Part shown: piece after piece, positions 30,263 to 38,922 of the stretch
Layout: each line of letters starts with the position of its first letter
Position numbering within the stretch: position 1 is the first letter of the stretch
Assembly: GCF_900114735.1 (NCBI RefSeq)
Contig: NZ_FOUA01000004.1
Location: 186,001 to 250,000, forward strand
Direction of reading: 5' to 3'
DNA length: 64,000 nucleotides
Source of the DNA: Halopseudomonas bauzanensis
GTDB lineage: Bacteria > Pseudomonadota > Gammaproteobacteria > Pseudomonadales > Pseudomonadaceae
The notes under the pieces: generated by a model
Seen by the model: only the letters and a program-made list of their open reading frames with translations
Database searches by the model: none
Told to the model about the DNA's origin: nothing
Made by a program: the position numbers and the translations under genes

Positions 30263-30293
30263 ATTAGAATCCCTATAGCCACTATAGAGTCAA
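30263..30293 (-). promoter_or_regulatory. MerR-type promoter/operator of the cadA-cadR pair
   Basis: On the minus strand a -35 box TTGACT (30293-30288) and a -10 box TCTAAT (30268-30263) are separated by 19 bases. The spacer holds the dyad CTATAGTGGCTATAG. This is the classic layout of a PbrR/CadR/ZntR-controlled promoter, where the regulator twists the DNA to shorten the over-long spacer when metal binds. It drives cadA and probably represses the divergent regulator gene. Confidence 0.87.
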
Positions 30294-30305
30294 GCGGGAG
30301 CAAAC

Positions 30306-30716
30306 ATGGATATCAGAATCGGCGAACTGGCCCGACGTACCGGCTGCGAGGTCGTGACCATTCGTTACTATGAAAAAGAGCGACTGCTGCCGGAACCAGC
30401 GCGCAGCGAGGGGAATTACCGGCTCTACAACGAAGCCCACCTCGAGCGGCTGCAGTTCATTCGCCATTGCCGCTCGCTGGACATGTCGCTCGGGGAGATT
30501 CGGGCTCTGCTGAGTCTGCGGGAGAACCCTACCCTGGATTGCAGTGAAGTGAATGCCATGCTGGACACGCACATCCAGCAGGTGGAAGACCAGATTGAAG
30601 CGCTGGGTCAACTCAAGCAGCACCTGATAATATTGCGCGAAAAATGCGCCGGCGTCCGCCCGATGGAAGCCTGCGGAATACTGCAGGGCCTGACGGACAG
30701 TTCATGTCATACATAG
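30306..30716 (+). CDS. cadR: Cd(II)/Pb(II)-responsive MerR-family regulator (CadR/PbrR)
   Basis: A 136-residue MerR-family activator. The N-terminal winged helix-turn-helix reads IGELARRTGCEVVTIRYYEKERLLPEPARSEGNYRLYNEAHLERLQFI. The dimerisation helix carries LDCSEVNAMLDTHIQQVEDQIEAL, with the first metal-binding Cys in LDCSE, and the C-terminal loop KCAGVRPMEACGIL supplies two more Cys spaced as in CadR/PbrR/ZntR. It should activate cadA through the operator at 30263-30293. Its C-terminal Cys spacing fits Pb/Cd sensing, but metal choice is not proven. It ends 6 bases before the convergent acyltransferase gene. Confidence 0.9.
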   Translation: MDIRIGELARRTGCEVVTIRYYEKERLLPEPARSEGNYRLYNEAHLERLQFIRHCRSLDMSLGEIRALLSLRENPTLDCSEVNAMLDTHIQQVEDQIEALGQLKQHLIILREKCAGVRPMEACGILQGLTDSSCHT

Positions 30717-30722
30717 AAGCCG

Positions 30723-32777
30723 TCAGCGCTCAACAAGATGGCGCTCGGCATGCTCTTGCATCGCTTGCTCGATTTCTTGTCCCAGATAGCTGCTCAGGGA
30801 TTTCATGTAGACGGTCGAAATATGACTCTTGTCCTTGTAGACCAAAACGTTTCCCACGACCGCCGGACAGGTATCACGAGTACAGAAATAATCGCTCATA
30901 TCGATGAAATGCGTAGCTGTACCCGCAACGTTCAATTGCTCCAGCACCAAGGTCTCCGTCAAGGCAGCGTTGCGCGGCCGGGAACATTGGGGTGAGTTTG
31001 CCCCGTTCATATCTACGCAGGTCGGTACATGAAAACCCATGAAAGGAGTATCGCGCACCGCGAGTATCTTGAAGCCCAGTGCCTGCAGCTTCTGCCACTG
31101 CTGCACGTAACCTTCAGGCACATGCTCGGGCTGATCGACTGTCATCGCTACCGTGGCTGTGGTGAAGACGAAATCCGGTTCGAGTTCGGCAATAGCCGCG
31201 AGTACATTGTCGTTCCATTGGGCACAGGAGTTCTGCCGATTCTCCGGTGACTCCTCAGCCAGCGCGGTAAAGCGGCAACCATTCTTGGTATAGCTCACCA
31301 GTCGCCAGTTGCGCTGCTGGGCGATGACATCCAGGGCGGGCACCCAGTGCGTGGCGTGCGAACTGCCGGCCACCGCGATAGTCATCTCCCCGTCGGCGCT
31401 CCCGTAATGGCAAGGCGTGGCCTCGGTACCATACAGGCCCTGGTGGCAACCTTCCCGGTAGGGTCTGGGAACATCCTTGCTGGCCATAAAGGGTTCCGGA
31501 ACAATGGCAGCATGGGTGATGCCTCCGGAGGGGCTTCCATCGGCCAGCACCCGGGCACCAGGATAGAGAGTGGCGTCGACTACTTCAGGCACCCGGTATT
31601 CCTCGGTCAGGTCCTTCACCTCGTTGCGCCACAGCAGGATTGCCAGCACCAGCGGGGCCACTGCCGCCAACCCGGCCGCGTAGGCGAAACCAGGAGACCG
31701 TCGCCCGAGGTGTTTGCGTAGCGGTTTTTCGACCAACCGGGTAGTGAGCCAGGCCAGGATCAACGACAGCAGCATGATCACCACTCCGCCATACCAGGTG
31801 GTGGCCGGTTCACCGAAACTCGCCCGCAAGAAAATCATCACCGGCCAGTGCCACAGATAGAAGGCATAACTGATCCCGCCCAGCCAGACCAATGGCCGGA
31901 TCGACAGCAAGTTCCGTGCGCTCAACGGCAGCATGCCCGCACCGGCACCAAGCACCAGCGCCGCGCCCAGCGAGGGCCACAACGCGGCATAACCCGGGAA
32001 GCTCAGCGACACATCCAGCAGAAACCCGCAGCTGACGATGGCGGCCAGCCCTATCCAGCCCAGCGGCCGGCGCAAACTACCATTGACCGTTATCCATGGC
32101 GTGATGGCGACAAGCCCCCCGAGTGCGAACTGCCAGACCCGGGCAAAGGTGTTGAAATAGGCAAAAGTCTGATTCGCCGCAGTATGGATGATGGAAAACC
32201 CGAGCGAGAGCATGAACACACTAACGAAGGTCAGCAAGAGCCCCCGTCGTTGGCTCAGTGCCAAACGTGAACTCAGATACAGCGCCAGCATGACCACGAA
32301 TGGCCAGAGCGCATAGAATTGCCCCTGCGCCGACAGCGCCCAGTAATGTTGCACCGGGCTCGGCAGATTATCTCGCGCCAGATAATCCACCGAGTTCAAC
32401 GCCAGCAGCCAGTTCTCCATATAGAACATCGCCGCCAGGCTTTCCTTCATTGCGGACATCCACAGCGAACGGGGTAACAGCAGCCAGGTCCCCAGCAATA
32501 CTGCCGCGATCACCAACAGAGCGGCCGGCAATAGCCGCCGCGCCAACCCCGCCCAGAACACCAGCGGTCGCACCCGCCCCTGCTGGTCGTATTGCCTGAG
32601 CAGTGAGAGCGTGATCAGGTAGCCAGACACCACGAAGAATACATCCACCCCGCCGGAGACTTTGTTCATCCAGATGTGGAAGATGGCGACCAGCAACGCC
32701 GCCAGCGCTCTCAGACCTTCGATATCTCCGCGGAATGCCCCGGTATCCGAAACACCGGTAGTTACAGGCTTGCCCAT
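30723..32777 (-). CDS. OafA/YrhL-type membrane acyltransferase with C-terminal SGNH domain
   Basis: A 684-residue protein in two parts. Residues about 15-360 form an Acyltransferase_3 membrane domain of about ten helices (DIEGLRALAALLVAIFHIW, GGVDVFFVVSGYLIT, HYWALSAQGQFYALWP). Residues about 400-684 form a periplasmic SGNH-hydrolase-type domain (IAVAGSSHATHWVPALD; DMSDYFCTRDTCPAVVGNVLVYKDKSHIS, with the catalytic His). Such fusions O-acetylate LPS or exopolysaccharide sugars in the periplasm. It is the second gene after the TupA-like gene (3-base gap) and lies beside the exopolysaccharide operon, so it is probably the acetyltransferase for that polymer or for O-antigen. Confidence 0.88.
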   Translation of the reverse strand: MGKPVTTGVSDTGAFRGDIEGLRALAALLVAIFHIWMNKVSGGVDVFFVVSGYLITLSLLRQYDQQGRVRPLVFWAGLARRLLPAALLVIAAVLLGTWLLLPRSLWMSAMKESLAAMFYMENWLLALNSVDYLARDNLPSPVQHYWALSAQGQFYALWPFVVMLALYLSSRLALSQRRGLLLTFVSVFMLSLGFSIIHTAANQTFAYFNTFARVWQFALGGLVAITPWITVNGSLRRPLGWIGLAAIVSCGFLLDVSLSFPGYAALWPSLGAALVLGAGAGMLPLSARNLLSIRPLVWLGGISYAFYLWHWPVMIFLRASFGEPATTWYGGVVIMLLSLILAWLTTRLVEKPLRKHLGRRSPGFAYAAGLAAVAPLVLAILLWRNEVKDLTEEYRVPEVVDATLYPGARVLADGSPSGGITHAAIVPEPFMASKDVPRPYREGCHQGLYGTEATPCHYGSADGEMTIAVAGSSHATHWVPALDVIAQQRNWRLVSYTKNGCRFTALAEESPENRQNSCAQWNDNVLAAIAELEPDFVFTTATVAMTVDQPEHVPEGYVQQWQKLQALGFKILAVRDTPFMGFHVPTCVDMNGANSPQCSRPRNAALTETLVLEQLNVAGTATHFIDMSDYFCTRDTCPAVVGNVLVYKDKSHISTVYMKSLSSYLGQEIEQAMQEHAERHLVER

Positions 32778-32780
32778 GAT

Positions 32781-33767
32781 TCACCCCAACTCGTTGACCG
32801 CATCATGAAAATGGCGGCCGCGTCCAATCGCTTCGAGGGTAATAGCCGACAGCGGCAGCTCCGGCCAACGAAACAATGCCCCCAGTTTCAGGTCCCACTC
32901 CGCGGGGTACAGCTTGAAAGCCCCGGCTCCAGGGGTGAAAGTGATTTCCCCCACGTAGATCCGCCCCTCGAACACGTACATGTCCACCCGGCAATAGCCA
33001 AAAGGTTGCGCCAGCCGCCGGGCAACATCGAGCATCTCGGCCAGCTCGGCAGGAGCGCGGGTAATGCCGGTATCGATACTGGGAGGCAACGTCTCGCCAA
33101 GACGGAACGGCAATTCCTGCCAATCTGCGGAGAACAGATTCTGGGTCATACGGCCGAACCGCCCGTTAATCACCTGGATAAACAGGTAGCTATCCCCTTC
33201 CACGGGGTTGAATACATGAATCTTGTAATCCGCCGGCGGCCCATTGGCTGTCAGTAATGCCTGTTCGAACAGCACCTGAGGGCGGATGGCCTTGTAATGC
33301 CGTTCGCCCCGACGTCGGGAAAAGTCGTCTCGCAACCAGGCATTACTCAACGCTGCAAGTTGCTCCATGTCTTCCCGAGACTTGTCGGAAACAATCTTGA
33401 CCGCACCGCTGCTGTTATTCGTTTTCATGACAAAACTATCAGGCAAACATTCAAACTGTGACGCAGTTACCACTTCCATGGCGGCATACAAGGGAACATT
33501 GAATCTGTCTCCTACAGTGTCTCGAATATAATCACGAACCAACACCTTATCGGCCAGGCGTGAAAAATGTGGCAAGGGATAGCGCATTCGATGATGCAAC
33601 TTTTCGGACAACCTTTGCGGGTCGCGGAAATTGCACAGTTTCCTGTGCCGTTTCAGGTATCTGAGTTGGTACTCAGCCCACTCCGGGAGCATATCAACGA
33701 CCGACAAGGTAAACGAAGATTTCACCATCCTGGCCAGCTTTTCGGAGAACTTATCATCAACATCCAT
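32781..33767 (-). CDS. TupA-like ATP-grasp protein of polysaccharide loci
   Basis: A 328-residue protein of the TupA-like ATP-grasp family. An N-terminal region YRKRHRKLCNFRDPQRLSEKLHHRM-like leads into LADKVLVRDYI...VPLYAAM. The ATP-binding core is PDSFVMKTNNSSGAVKIVSDKS, then DYKIHVFN and CRVDMYVFEGRIYVGEITFTPGAG with metal-binding acidic residues. Members are found in teichuronopeptide and capsule/O-antigen loci, where they may link amino acids to uronic-acid carboxyls. Here Ugd (37599) supplies UDP-glucuronate, so an amino-acid decoration is possible, but unproven. The start at 33767 has GGGGTG upstream; 33851 is an in-frame alternative. It is cotranscribed with the acyltransferase. Confidence 0.78.
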   Translation of the reverse strand: MDVDDKFSEKLARMVKSSFTLSVVDMLPEWAEYQLRYLKRHRKLCNFRDPQRLSEKLHHRMRYPLPHFSRLADKVLVRDYIRDTVGDRFNVPLYAAMEVVTASQFECLPDSFVMKTNNSSGAVKIVSDKSREDMEQLAALSNAWLRDDFSRRRGERHYKAIRPQVLFEQALLTANGPPADYKIHVFNPVEGDSYLFIQVINGRFGRMTQNLFSADWQELPFRLGETLPPSIDTGITRAPAELAEMLDVARRLAQPFGYCRVDMYVFEGRIYVGEITFTPGAGAFKLYPAEWDLKLGALFRWPELPLSAITLEAIGRGRHFHDAVNELG

Positions 33768-33992
33768 ATAAACACCCCAACAAGTGAGGAAACCCCTGAC
33801 CCGGCGCGGCAATATACGACTGCCCATGCCAATTTCAAAACATTCAGGCACGAAACCGAGCGGTGCGCCTTCACGAATCAGTAACGACTACAGCGTAATA
33901 ACCGATCTATAACCAATTGCTAACGAACAAAACTTAATCTTGAATTATCTGCCTTAATATCCGGCGTGACCCATGCAGAGAGGGAGATAGCA

Positions 33993-35105
33993 ATGGATTT
34001 ACTGCACAAGCGACCTGCCAGGCTGTATCGATATTTTTTCGGTACAGCGGAGTTTAACGAAGCGCGCTTCGAACTTAGAATCGATGGATCACCGGTAGCA
34101 ATCGAACGCAGGCCCTTGGTGTTGCTGGCAAAAATTCTCGAGCACGCCGACGAGGTAGTAACCAAGGGAGAGTTATTGCATACCGTCTGGGGCGGGCGGA
34201 TTACCGTGGAAAACGTACTCGCCAACGCCATGGCCAAACTACGTAAGGCGCTGGGCGTCAATGCGCTGCTGTTGGTCACCATCCCCCGGGTCGGCTACCG
34301 GATCAAAGGACCGGTGAAGAAAATGGAGGCTCAGGCCGATTGCGATATCATTCCGACACAGCCATACGTCGGCGCAGGCGCAGCCATTGGCGACCCCCTG
34401 TTCACCAGCGCCCGGATAGCGCCGCCCGCCCCCTCGTTCCACCATCTGGATGTAATTCCCCTGAACCCCGCCGGATTCGATCGGGCTGGAATGATTCTGG
34501 ATGCGGGCACCGCAATGAATACAACGCATGCGGGAGCACGCGCCTTCCACCATACAGGTGGCGCTACCTTGGAAGCCTGGGCCGGACAGCGTCACCTGGA
34601 CATCATGCCAATCGAACAACGGCTCAACCTGTTCATGAGCTTGGCGAGGGAAGTGTCCGAGCAACACTCCAGAGGCACTGTCCATGCGTTCTTGCAACCG
34701 GACAATCTCATCGTTGCGGATAACGGCCGCATTCGGATTACCGCACCGGAAAAGTCCCTGGCGAATCCCGGGCAGCCCCATAAAACAAGCTGCTGCTGCT
34801 TTTACCGGGCGCCGGAAACCTACCGCAACGACGATGTAACCCCGCGCAGTGATATCTACTCGCTGGGGATTCTGCTGTATCAGTTACTAACATCGGATTT
34901 TTCCCGACCGCTGCTTCCCGACTGGCGACAGGACATTACCAACAGATCGCTCCAGCACATCATCGAAGCAGCCACGCACTCCTGCCCTTCATTGCGCCCG
35001 GAGTCCGTGGAAGAATTTATAAAACCGTTGTACACCCATCGTATCGGACATCACCAGAAGCCTGAGATCTGGACGGCGACCTCAGCCAGCATGCTCCGGC
35101 AGTAA
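33993..35105 (+). CDS. Winged-helix DNA-binding protein fused to a degenerate protein-kinase domain
   Basis: A 370-residue protein. Residues about 12-105 are an OmpR/CadC-type winged helix (FGTAEFNEARFELRIDG, LLAKILEHADEVVTKGELLHTVWGGRITVENVLANAMAKLRKALG, LVTIPRVGYRIKGPV). After a linker, about 190-345 resembles a protein-kinase C-lobe: LAREVSEQHSRGTVHAFLQPDNLIV (position of HRDLKPxN), FYRAPETYRNDDVTPRSDIYSLGILLYQLLTSD (APE and DxYSLG segments). Catalytic residues are missing: HRD reads HAF, the following Lys is Gln, no DFG is present, and no glycine loop or N-lobe Lys is recognisable. There is no membrane helix. AGGGAGA precedes the ATG at 33993. Its place just ahead of the exopolysaccharide operon suggests it regulates that operon; this is inference. 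Confidence 0.75.
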   Translation: MDLLHKRPARLYRYFFGTAEFNEARFELRIDGSPVAIERRPLVLLAKILEHADEVVTKGELLHTVWGGRITVENVLANAMAKLRKALGVNALLLVTIPRVGYRIKGPVKKMEAQADCDIIPTQPYVGAGAAIGDPLFTSARIAPPAPSFHHLDVIPLNPAGFDRAGMILDAGTAMNTTHAGARAFHHTGGATLEAWAGQRHLDIMPIEQRLNLFMSLAREVSEQHSRGTVHAFLQPDNLIVADNGRIRITAPEKSLANPGQPHKTSCCCFYRAPETYRNDDVTPRSDIYSLGILLYQLLTSDFSRPLLPDWRQDITNRSLQHIIEAATHSCPSLRPESVEEFIKPLYTHRIGHHQKPEIWTATSASMLRQ

Positions 35106-35200
35106 CGAACTTTTTATTACCAACTGCCTTTCTCAAACGTGCAGTAGCCGTTGTGGCTGCCGTATGCCCGCCTGAGAAGTTCAACCATACATAGCGACAA

Positions 35201-35249
35201 CAGTCTTCAGGATCCGACTGCAAATCCTGGGGCGGTAGCGTGCCTGAAG
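35201..35249 (+). promoter_or_regulatory. JUMPstart leader with perfect ops element (RfaH recruitment)
   Basis: GGCGGTAGCGTG at 35231-35242 is an exact ops element, the site where RNA polymerase pauses and recruits the antiterminator RfaH. The preceding bases (35201-35230, with CAGTCTTCAGG, ACTGCAAATCCTGG) resemble the JUMPstart sequence upstream of enterobacterial polysaccharide operons. It lies 75 bases before the wzc-type start, as expected. CTTCAGG (35205-35211) can pair with CCTGAAG (35243-35249), enclosing ops in a hairpin; CAGGAT/ATCCTG (35208-35213, 35224-35229) offers an alternative fold. The promoter upstream was not located. No rfaH gene is in the window. Confidence 0.85.
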
Positions 35250-35317
35250 CCTCACCCCAACCCAGTTGGAACCGACGCTTCAAGACCACTTCATCATGCG
35301 CATGCGCAAGGGAAATC

Positions 35318-37543
35318 ATGCAAAACATCACCTCCCCCTATCGAAACCAGAGCAGTACCGACGAAATCGACTTGGCGGTGCTCTTCGGCGCGTTGATCGA
35401 TGGCAAATGGATCATCGCCGGATTGACCCTGGGGTTCGCTCTACTTGGCATGACCTACGCCATTCTGACCACCCCGATATACCAGGCCAACGCTCTGATC
35501 CAGATTGAAGAAAAGAGTGGTGGCCTGGCAGGTATGTCGGAGCTGTCGGATGTATTTGGCGGCCCCTCCAAGGCCGTTACCGAGATCGAGCTGATCAAGT
35601 CCAGAGCGGTGATCGGTCAGGCGGTTACCAACCTCAAGCTGGATACGGTAGCGGCACCCAATTACTTTCCGGTTTTCGGCGAATGGGCCGCGCGGCGCTT
35701 CCAGCCCGAGTTCGCTGGTGAGCTGGCCCTGCCCTGGTTTGGCCTGGTCGAATACGCCTGGGGCGGTGAAGAGCTGGAAATATTCCAGCTACATGTACCT
35801 ACCGCTTACCTGGACACACCGCTTACCCTGGTCGCCGGCGCCCATGACTACTTCAGTCTATATGACGGCAATGATGAGCAACTGCTGACCGGCCAGGTCG
35901 GTCAACAGGTCGAGCAGAACGGATTCAGGGTGCAAATCGCCAGGCTCCAGGCCCGTCCCGGCACCCGCTTCACAGTAGCCCGAAACCGCCTGCTGAACAC
36001 CATCATGTATTTCCAAAGCGAGCTAGACGCCAGCGAGCGCGCCAAGGATTCCGGTATCATCAGCCTGTCCCTGCAACACGCCGATCACCAGTATGCGATC
36101 CGGGTTCTGGACGAAGTCAGTCGACTCTATGTGCGCCAGAACGTCGAACGTAACTCGGCGGAGGCCGCGCAAAGCCTGCAGTTTCTGCGTGAACAGCTGC
36201 CCCAGGTACGCTCCGAGCTGGAGCGCTATGAACAGGCACTGAATGACTTCCAGATGAGCAGCAGGTCCGTGGACATCTCCATCGAGACCCAGTCAGTGCT
36301 GAACCAGATCATCGAGCTGGATACCTTGATCTCCGAACAGGAACTCAAGCGTACCGAGCTGCAGCGCCGCTTTACTGGTGAGCACCCGTCCTATCAGATT
36401 CTGCTGGAGCAGACCCAGCAACTGCAGCGCCAGCGCAACGAATTGAGCAAGAAGGTCGATGAACTGCCCGAGACTCAACAGGAGCTGCTGCGGTTGTCAC
36501 GTGATGTTGCGGTAACCACCGAGGTATATACCGCAATGCTCAACCGCTCGCAGGAACTGGACGTCCTGCGCGCCGGCACCGTCGGGAACGTGCGTATCAT
36601 CGATGCAGCCGACGCCAGCGTGTCGCGTCCCGTCAAGCCGCGCAAGACTATTGTCACCATCCTGGCCACGCTGTTCGGCGGGTTCCTCGGCGTCGCCCTG
36701 GTCCTGCTGCGCCAGATGCACAATCGCGGAGTGGAAAATCCCGAACTCATCGAACAGCTCGGCCTGCCGGTCTATGCTGCCATTCCCTTCAGCAAAGATC
36801 AGGAACATCTGGAGAAGCAGATGCGCAGTAATAGCCGCGCCGCGCAACGTGACAGTCTGATCCTGGCGCTGAAGAACCCCGCCGACCTCGCGGTGGAGTC
36901 CTTGCGGCGCCTGCGTACCAGCCTGCATTTCGCCCATGCCGAGGCGATGAACAATGTCTTGATGATCTCGGGACCCAGCCCCTCCGTGGGCAAGTCCTTC
37001 GTCGCCGTGAACCTGGCCGCCAGCATGGCTCAGACCGGACAGAAAATCCTGTTGATCGACGCGGATATGCGTAAGGGCTACCTCAACAAGGTATTTCGGC
37101 TACCGGCAAGGGATGGTCTGTCCGATCTGCTGACTGCCCGCATCGATATCGACACCGCCATCCAGCGCACCGAGATGGACAACCTGCACTTGATGGCACG
37201 AGGCCGCATTCCACCCAACCCATCCGAACTCCTGATGCATGAGAACTTTCGCCGTTTCCTCAGGGAGATCGACAACCGATACGATCTCATCATCATTGAT
37301 ACCCCACCGGTACTGGCAGTCACCGATGCCTCCATCGTCGGCCGTGAAGCCGGTATCAGTCTGCTGGTCACGCGTTTCGGACAGAATTCGGCCAAGGAGA
37401 TCGAAGCCGCCAAACGCTGCTTCGAACAGGACGATATTCAGCTCAAAGGGGCCATCTTCAATGCCGTAATCAAAAAGTCATCCGCCTATGGATACAGTCA
37501 GTACGGCCATTACTTCTACGAATACAAATCGGAAAAAGCATAG
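35318..37543 (+). CDS. Polysaccharide co-polymerase with C-terminal tyrosine autokinase (Wzc-type)
   Basis: A 741-residue inner-membrane protein controlling chain polymerisation and export. A Wzz domain begins after a short cytoplasmic N-terminus; TM1 is at about residues 31-51, a long periplasmic coiled region follows, and TM2 is at about 445-467. The cytoplasmic bacterial tyrosine kinase has Walker A GPSPSVGKS (about 551), A' LLIDADMRKG (about 577) and B LIIIDTPPVL (about 656). It ends with a tyrosine cluster YGYSQYGHYFYEY (six Tyr), the autophosphorylation site. The start at 35318 has AAGGGA 5 bases upstream; a longer frame from 35240 would overlap the ops leader. It is first in the operon. 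No Wzb-type phosphatase or Wza exporter is adjacent. Confidence 0.92.
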   Translation: MQNITSPYRNQSSTDEIDLAVLFGALIDGKWIIAGLTLGFALLGMTYAILTTPIYQANALIQIEEKSGGLAGMSELSDVFGGPSKAVTEIELIKSRAVIGQAVTNLKLDTVAAPNYFPVFGEWAARRFQPEFAGELALPWFGLVEYAWGGEELEIFQLHVPTAYLDTPLTLVAGAHDYFSLYDGNDEQLLTGQVGQQVEQNGFRVQIARLQARPGTRFTVARNRLLNTIMYFQSELDASERAKDSGIISLSLQHADHQYAIRVLDEVSRLYVRQNVERNSAEAAQSLQFLREQLPQVRSELERYEQALNDFQMSSRSVDISIETQSVLNQIIELDTLISEQELKRTELQRRFTGEHPSYQILLEQTQQLQRQRNELSKKVDELPETQQELLRLSRDVAVTTEVYTAMLNRSQELDVLRAGTVGNVRIIDAADASVSRPVKPRKTIVTILATLFGGFLGVALVLLRQMHNRGVENPELIEQLGLPVYAAIPFSKDQEHLEKQMRSNSRAAQRDSLILALKNPADLAVESLRRLRTSLHFAHAEAMNNVLMISGPSPSVGKSFVAVNLAASMAQTGQKILLIDADMRKGYLNKVFRLPARDGLSDLLTARIDIDTAIQRTEMDNLHLMARGRIPPNPSELLMHENFRRFLREIDNRYDLIIIDTPPVLAVTDASIVGREAGISLLVTRFGQNSAKEIEAAKRCFEQDDIQLKGAIFNAVIKKSSAYGYSQYGHYFYEYKSEKA

Positions 37544-37598
37544 GCCCCTCACTCACCCGACTGCCATAGAAGCGCGCTGGATTCTCTGAGGAATTATC

Positions 37599-38921
37599 AT
37601 GAAAGTAACCGTATTTGGTACCGGCTATGTAGGATTGGTGCAGGGCGCCGTGCTGGCAGAAGTCGGCCATCACGTTATCTGTGTGGATGTGGATCCGGGC
37701 AAGATCGAGCGTCTGCAACAAGGTCAGATTCCGATCTACGAACCCGGCCTGGAAAACCTGGTGCGCGACAACCACGCCGCTGGCCGGCTGCAGTTCACCA
37801 CCGACGCCCCTGTCGGGGTCCGTCATGGCACAGTGCAATTCATCGCGGTCGGCACGCCGCCGGATGAAGATGGTTCCGCCGACCTGCAGTATGTCCTGGC
37901 CGTCGCCGCCACCATTGCCGAACACATGGATGGGCACCGCATCATCATCAACAAGTCCACGGTGCCGGTGGGGACCGCGCGTCAGGTCTGCGAAACGGTC
38001 AACGGCGTGCTGGCCAGGCGCGACGACCCGGCGCTCACCTTTGATGTCGTGTCCAATCCCGAGTTTCTCAAGGAAGGTTCAGCGGTGGCCGACTGCATGC
38101 GCCCGGACCGGATCATCATAGGGACCGACAGCAGCGACGCCGAGGAAGTGATGCGCGAGTTGTATGCGCCCTTCAATCGCAACCATGAAAAGATCATCGT
38201 CATGGATGTGCAGAGCGCCGAACTGACCAAGTACGCAGCCAATTGCATGCTGGCGACCAAGATCAGTTTCATGAACGAAATGGCCAATCTGGCCGAGTTA
38301 CTCGGCGCGGATATCGAGATGGTACGCCAGGGTATCGGCTCGGACCCGCGCATCGGCTACCACTTCATCTACCCCGGTGCCGGCTATGGCGGTTCCTGTT
38401 TCCCCAAGGACATCCAGGCGCTGATACGAACCGCCGAAATCGTCGATTTCGATGCCCGGCTGCTACGAGCTGTGGAGTCACGCAACCAAGAGCAGAAGAC
38501 CATGCTGTTTCGCAAGATTTCCCGACACTTTCAGGGGGACCTCCACGGCAAGACCTTCGCCATCTGGGGGTTGGCCTTCAAACCCAATACCAATGATATG
38601 CGCGAAGCACCCAGCCGGGTGTTGATGGAAGCGCTCTGGAAAGCCGGCGCACGGGTCCGCGCCTACGATCCCGAAGCCATGGAAGAAACTCAGCGCCTTT
38701 ATCTGGATTGCGATGAGCTGCAGCTGTGCGGTACCAAGGAGTCGGCACTCAAGGGGGCCGATGCCCTGGTCGTGGTGACCGATTGGCAGGCTTTCAAAGC
38801 GCCGGATTTCGAGCTGATTCGCAACTACCTCAACAAGCCGGTGGTCTTCGACGGCCGTAACCTCTATGACCCCAGACGCATGGCGAAGAACGGCTTTCAA
38901 TACTACGCCACCGGACGCTGA
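37599..38921 (+). CDS. ugd: UDP-glucose 6-dehydrogenase
   Basis: A 440-residue enzyme oxidising UDP-glucose to UDP-glucuronate with NAD. The N-terminal NAD-binding loop is [22 protein letters not shown], the catalytic Cys lies in [16 protein letters not shown], and central signatures include [12 protein letters not shown] and [21 protein letters not shown]-terminal [15 protein letters not shown] completes the UDP-binding domain. AGGAA lies before the ATG. As the second gene of the operon it provides the acidic sugar donor of the exopolysaccharide. The next gene starts 1 base after its stop. Confidence 0.96.
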   Translation: MKVTVFGTGYVGLVQGAVLAEVGHHVICVDVDPGKIERLQQGQIPIYEPGLENLVRDNHAAGRLQFTTDAPVGVRHGTVQFIAVGTPPDEDGSADLQYVLAVAATIAEHMDGHRIIINKSTVPVGTARQVCETVNGVLARRDDPALTFDVVSNPEFLKEGSAVADCMRPDRIIIGTDSSDAEEVMRELYAPFNRNHEKIIVMDVQSAELTKYAANCMLATKISFMNEMANLAELLGADIEMVRQGIGSDPRIGYHFIYPGAGYGGSCFPKDIQALIRTAEIVDFDARLLRAVESRNQEQKTMLFRKISRHFQGDLHGKTFAIWGLAFKPNTNDMREAPSRVLMEALWKAGARVRAYDPEAMEETQRLYLDCDELQLCGTKESALKGADALVVVTDWQAFKAPDFELIRNYLNKPVVFDGRNLYDPRRMAKNGFQYYATGR

Positions 38922-38922
38922 G

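Noticed and set aside
28716-30278. 520-codon plus-strand reading frame
   Set aside because: It is antisense to the P-type ATPase gene and covers its motifs and operator; the product has low-complexity Arg/Gln/His composition.
33993-35105. Active serine/threonine kinase
   Set aside because: HRD, the following Lys, DFG and the glycine loop are all missing, so only a pseudokinase call is supported.
35240-35317. N-terminal extension of the Wzc-type protein
   Set aside because: It would start inside the ops leader; AAGGGA before 35318 and the domain start fit the shorter form.
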